Below, piece by piece: positions 33,139-36,416 of a stretch of 36,416 bases of DNA (position 1 is the first letter of the stretch; the number at the start of each line of letters is the position of its first letter). The notes under the pieces were generated by a model that worked only from the letters and a program-made list of their open reading frames with translations, was not told the DNA's origin and did no database searches. This DNA is from an uncultured Erythrobacter sp. (GTDB lineage: Bacteria; Pseudomonadota; Alphaproteobacteria; Sphingomonadales; Sphingomonadaceae). The DNA is taken from positions 1-36,416 of the forward strand of contig CAJXTZ010000015.1 in assembly GCA_913061345.1 (NCBI GenBank), written 5' to 3'. The position numbers were made by a program, and so were the translations under genes.

Positions 33139-34491
33139 CTATTTTTCGCCGTCAAGATAACGGTCGAGTTCAGTATGAAAGTGGCGCAGGCGCGCTTCCT
33201 GTTCGCTCCACAGCGGGCCAGCAAATCCGCGCGAGCGCGCGCCCTTCTGAACGATCGGCAGCAGCTCGCTATCCTGGTCGAGCACTTCGCCCAGTTCCGG
33301 CGGTACGCCGACGCCAGTGTGGACGATTTCCGGTCGATCAAGCCCGGAAGTATCGGCATCTTCGGCCAGCCCCATCCATGCAGGCGGGCCATAGCCTGGG
33401 ATGTCCTCGGGCTTAAACAGGATGATCGTTTCATAGGTGAACTGGCCGGGATCATCGGGGTGCGGCAAGAATCGGTGAATGAACACTGCCTCGGGGTGGC
33501 AGCCGATCTGGATGTTAGGGAACAGGCCGTAGATCGTGGAATCGGTTAGCTGCGTATCGCTGAACTTGTCATAGCCAAGCCCGTACTTTTCCGAACGTTG
33601 GCGCTTGGCCTGCTGAATTGCCGCGCGGCTATCCTGGGCGGTGCCTTCGAACGAATCCGGATCGATACCGGCGTCGGCCAGCATTATGCGGATGCCCTCG
33701 TTCACGGATTCCTGATCCGGGAAACGCGGGCTGGGCTGGGCGAAGGGCACGAACTGGCGGCTCATGCCATTGGGAAAGAGGTCGATCTGGGTGCGATCGT
33801 CCATCACCGCTTGGGTTTGGGGGTGCACGGAATGAAGATGGTAGATCTCGTAGAAGGCATCCACGCCGCCTTTCCAGTTTGCCGCCCAGTCCGACTTCTT
33901 GTGCTGTACCACCACCATCTGGTCGATATCGTAGAGCGCAAGATGTTCTGCCACCTCGCCCAGGTATTCCGACAGGGGCACGATATCGTCATTCATCGAG
34001 ATGAAGATCAGACCCGCACTTTCCTCGCAGCGCACTTCGGTAAGATCGGTACCGTGACACAGGACATCGGGATTGAAGGTCTCCTTGTCGGTGATGCTCT
34101 CGTTCTTGCCATCTAGCCCGAAGGACCACGAGTGGAACGGACACACAAAGCTATTCGCCGACCCGAAATCGGCAAGGGCGATCTGGCTGCCCCTGTGAGG
34201 GCATACGTTATAGAAGGCCTTTATATCACCATCGGGCTGCCGCACGACGACAAAGGATTCGGTTCCGATTTCGAACCTGAGCCAGTCGCCTTCTTCTGGA
34301 ATGTCGCTTTCGACGCCAGCAAGCAGCCAGGTTTTTGTGAAAACTTTCTCCCATTCCTGCTGCCATACATCGCGGTCATAATAGCGCGCTGGATCAGGGC
34401 GTTTTGTGCCATTGTCCGGGCGCGGCCGCTCCGCGTTGAAGGGGTGGGGGTCTCCCACGTGAATGTCCCAGTTCCGAAAATCGAAGTTCAT
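33139..34491 (-). CDS. Rieske non-haem iron oxygenase, alpha subunit 2
   Basis: A 450-residue ring-hydroxylating oxygenase alpha subunit. The Rieske ligands are Cys97/His99 (NVCPHRGS) and Cys117/His120 (CPFHSW), with canonical spacing. The mononuclear iron histidines are His218 and His223 in DAFYEIYHLHSVHP. No beta subunit, ferredoxin or reductase adjoins. It heads the minus-strand operon with two ABM proteins and a SnoaL-like protein. Operator-like site C lies about 52 bases upstream of its start, in the promoter region shared with the divergent TonB receptor. It is a diverged homologue of the plus-strand oxygenase at 27066-28409, so two oxidation steps are likely. Confidence 0.93.
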   Translation of the reverse strand: MNFDFRNWDIHVGDPHPFNAERPRPDNGTKRPDPARYYDRDVWQQEWEKVFTKTWLLAGVESDIPEEGDWLRFEIGTESFVVVRQPDGDIKAFYNVCPHRGSQIALADFGSANSFVCPFHSWSFGLDGKNESITDKETFNPDVLCHGTDLTEVRCEESAGLIFISMNDDIVPLSEYLGEVAEHLALYDIDQMVVVQHKKSDWAANWKGGVDAFYEIYHLHSVHPQTQAVMDDRTQIDLFPNGMSRQFVPFAQPSPRFPDQESVNEGIRIMLADAGIDPDSFEGTAQDSRAAIQQAKRQRSEKYGLGYDKFSDTQLTDSTIYGLFPNIQIGCHPEAVFIHRFLPHPDDPGQFTYETIILFKPEDIPGYGPPAWMGLAEDADTSGLDRPEIVHTGVGVPPELGEVLDQDSELLPIVQKGARSRGFAGPLWSEQEARLRHFHTELDRYLDGEK

Positions 34492-34542
34492 GCTCCTGCT
34501 CCCGTTTGCGTTTTTTCTCTCTGCGTTCGGAAAAAATGCAGA

Positions 34543-34570
34543 TAAAAAACAATCATGATTGATTGTTATA
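34543..34570. promoter_or_regulatory. Operator-like site C between Rieske oxygenase 2 and the second TonB receptor
   Basis: TAAAAAACAATCATG (34543-34557) is identical to site B. Here the core CAATCATGATTG (34550-34561) is a perfect 12-base palindrome, followed by a repeated ATTG (34562-34565). The AT-rich site lies in the 156-bp divergent promoter region and could switch both directions. Confidence 0.7.
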
Positions 34571-34647
34571 TTCTGCTATGGCAGGAGGGCGAAGTCAACC
34601 GAATAGCGGCCAATGGAAGTGCTGCATAAGTTGCAGGGAGAGCGATA

Positions 34648-36416
34648 ATGAAGAGATGCATGCTATATAGTGGAGCCGCCGTGGTGGCGATGGCCGCCGC
34701 CATGTCGCCGGGAGAAACGTTTGCGCAGGATCAGGTGACCGAAGCCACTGATTCGGAAGGTGTTGCCACCCAGACCCAGGACGAGGGCGTAGGCCGCATC
34801 ATCGTGACGGCGACCCGTCGGAACACCGATCTGCAAACCACGCCTATCGCGGTCTCTGCAATCGATCGCTCGCTGATCGAAAATGCCAACGTCGACAATA
34901 TCGGCGGCCTGGCGACATTCGTGCCCAACTTCTCGGCCGAGACGATTCCCGGATTCAACGCAGCCAGCTTCGCCATGCGCGGCGTAGGCCAGAACACCAT
35001 CATCGTCTATTTCGAACCGCCCGTTGCGGTGCTGGTCGATGACTTTGTCGTTCCCAGCGTGCAAACTCAGCTGCTCGATACTTTCGATGTGGAACAGATC
35101 GAGGTTCTGCGCGGACCGCAGGGCACCCTGTTCGGCAAGAACACGACGGGTGGCGCGGTAACCGTTCGGACAATCCGGCCGGAAATCGGCAGTTGGGGCG
35201 TTGATGGCCGCGTGCAGGTCGGCAGCTTCGGCACGGCAAGTGCCAAGGCGGCTATCAATATCCCGGTGGTGGATGACGCGGTGGCTTTGCGCCTTGTCGG
35301 TGGTATCGAGACAAGCGACGGCTATTACAAGAATGGTGCATGCTATGGGCCGGTGGTCAGCTTCGTGCCCAATCAGTTTGCAGGTGCCGAAGGTTGCCTG
35401 AACGGTGAGAGCATCGGCGGGACCGAAGTCTATTCGGCGCGTGCCAAATTGCTGGTGGAGCCGACAGCAAACATTTCCGCGCTTTTCCAGTACGAGTTCA
35501 TTCGAGATCGTTCGGACTCCGTTCCCTCGGTGAATGAAAACTATCGCTATGAAGGCAATGCGCCGTTCCTGACGGATCTCTTCAATACTGGCTATTTCAA
35601 CCCGGAAAGCGACGATCCGCTGGATAACGCGGCGATAACCTTGCGTGACGATCCGCTGCTATTTGCAGGCCGTGGTCAGCGCATCGATGTCGACGGACTC
35701 TATGCCAATATCGATTTCGATTTCGATGTCGGTACCATCACCTCGGTAACAGGCTGGCGCAGTCAGCGCTCGCGCCTCCCCAACAGTTATCCAGGCCATG
35801 CCCCGATCGACGACAATGGTGAGGTCCTGTCCCTCTTCGACGCAACGCGCGACGATGATCGCGAAACCTTTCAGCAGGAACTACGCTTCTCCAGCGATTT
35901 GGGCGGTCCGTTCGATTTCATCGCCGGTGGCTTCTACCAGACAGATGATACCGACTTCTGCGTTTCACAATTGCTCGGCTTTCTCGATCTCAGCAGCGGT
36001 CCACTGCCATTCGGGAACTGGAACGATACCCCCTATATCCTGTGCAATGCGCAGGAAGCGGAATCCTACGCATTGTTCGGGGAGGGGACTTTCGAAATTA
36101 CGCCGGCTCTCAGCCTGACGGGCGGCCTTCGCTACACCTGGGAAAACAAGACCTGGTTTGGCCGTCAGCAAACCTTCATTCCTGCACTGGAAGGCGGGTT
36201 CGACCCATCGATCAGCATTGATGAGGCTCTCGACGCCAGTGTCTACGAATATCCAGCCGGCGTCATCAGTCTTGAAGATTCCGCCGAAGAACTGACCTGG
36301 CGCGTAAGCCTTGGCTACCAGGCAACGCCCGATCTTTACTTCTACGGTACGGCTTCGCACGGGTTCAAGGCGGGCGGCTTCAACGACCAGATCGGCGGCT
36401 TCGCTCCGTTTGGAAA
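34648..36416 (+). CDS. TonB-dependent outer-membrane receptor, cut by the window end
   Basis: The first 589 residues of a TonB-dependent receptor; the frame is open through the last base, so the rest of the barrel lies beyond the window. It has a signal peptide (MKRCMLYSGAAVVAMAAAM, cleavage near TFAQ|D), the TonB box GRIIVTATRRN, plug motifs AMRGVGQNTII and IEVLRGPQGTLFGKNTTGGAV, and the barrel segment YGTASHGFKAGGFND near the cut. The start has GGGAG eight bases upstream. It belongs to the same broad subfamily as the receptor at 17537-19822 but differs throughout. Placement next to site C suggests co-regulation with catabolism, so it is a candidate importer of the pathway substrate. Confidence 0.93.
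   Translation, partial: MKRCMLYSGAAVVAMAAAMSPGETFAQDQVTEATDSEGVATQTQDEGVGRIIVTATRRNTDLQTTPIAVSAIDRSLIENANVDNIGGLATFVPNFSAETIPGFNAASFAMRGVGQNTIIVYFEPPVAVLVDDFVVPSVQTQLLDTFDVEQIEVLRGPQGTLFGKNTTGGAVTVRTIRPEIGSWGVDGRVQVGSFGTASAKAAINIPVVDDAVALRLVGGIETSDGYYKNGACYGPVVSFVPNQFAGAEGCLNGESIGGTEVYSARAKLLVEPTANISALFQYEFIRDRSDSVPSVNENYRYEGNAPFLTDLFNTGYFNPESDDPLDNAAITLRDDPLLFAGRGQRIDVDGLYANIDFDFDVGTITSVTGWRSQRSRLPNSYPGHAPIDDNGEVLSLFDATRDDDRETFQQELRFSSDLGGPFDFIAGGFYQTDDTDFCVSQLLGFLDLSSGPLPFGNWNDTPYILCNAQEAESYALFGEGTFEITPALSLTGGLRYTWENKTWFGRQQTFIPALEGGFDPSISIDEALDASVYEYPAGVISLEDSAEELTWRVSLGYQATPDLYFYGTASHGFKAGGFNDQIGGFAPFG

Overview
The window reads as one contig end from a GC-rich alphaproteobacterium, most likely of the Sphingomonadales. 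Supporting signs are a NepR/EcfG-type general stress locus, a short CydA/CydB oxidase followed by a DUF2474 peptide, two large TonB-dependent receptors, and a mixed Rieske/SDR/CoA-transferase catabolic cluster. No rRNA or complete tRNA is present, so the genus is not fixed. The first 40 bases are not biological: they match the Illumina Nextera read-1 adapter plus the tail of an i5 index.

Layout. Positions 41-16815 look like ordinary chromosome: the end of cydA with cydB and a DUF2474 peptide (41-2095); a LOG-family phosphoribohydrolase (2166-3086); a secreted TonB-C-domain protein (3227-3724); glmM-thiD (4081-6175, minus); an Fe/Mn superoxide dismutase with a strong terminator (6352-7023); an AI-2E family permease (7042-8199, minus); nepR-ecfG (8268-9079, minus) divergent from a CHASE/HWE histidine kinase (9322-11004), with a consensus EcfG promoter between them; modABC (11045-13156); an IorAB-type molybdenum hydroxylase (13161-15828, minus); and a Crp/Fnr regulator (16033-16815).

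At 16863-16904 lies exactly the 3' part (anticodon loop to discriminator base) of a tRNA-Thr(CGU) with no 5' half. This is the footprint expected at the edge of an integrated element. About 700 bp of nearly empty DNA follows, and then an accessory catabolic region runs to the window end.

The accessory region (17537-36416) holds a TonB receptor; a thiolase-fold protein lacking the usual nucleophilic cysteine, next to a DUF35/OB-fold partner; a family III CoA-transferase; a ThuA-like protein; a TetR regulator; and a seven-gene plus-strand run of SDR-SDR-SDR-Rieske oxygenase-E1 alpha-E1 beta-E2. A minus-strand run of Rieske oxygenase-ABM-ABM-SnoaL converges on it, and a second TonB receptor is cut by the window end. 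Three promoter regions share a palindrome-like sequence centred on CATG, and a variant lies between the tetR gene and the first SDR, so the whole set may form one regulon.

The inferred logic is as follows. TonB receptors import a poorly soluble or bulky substrate, two Rieske oxygenases hydroxylate it, and SDRs oxidise the alcohols to ketones. A TPP/lipoyl complex of the acetoin-dehydrogenase type then cleaves or decarboxylates an alpha-keto or alpha-diketone intermediate directly to acyl-CoA, and the CoA-transferase and thiolase-fold/DUF35 pair finish side-chain removal. The substrate cannot be read from the sequence. The dihydrolipoamide dehydrogenase, Rieske electron-transfer partners and any integrase are not in the window.
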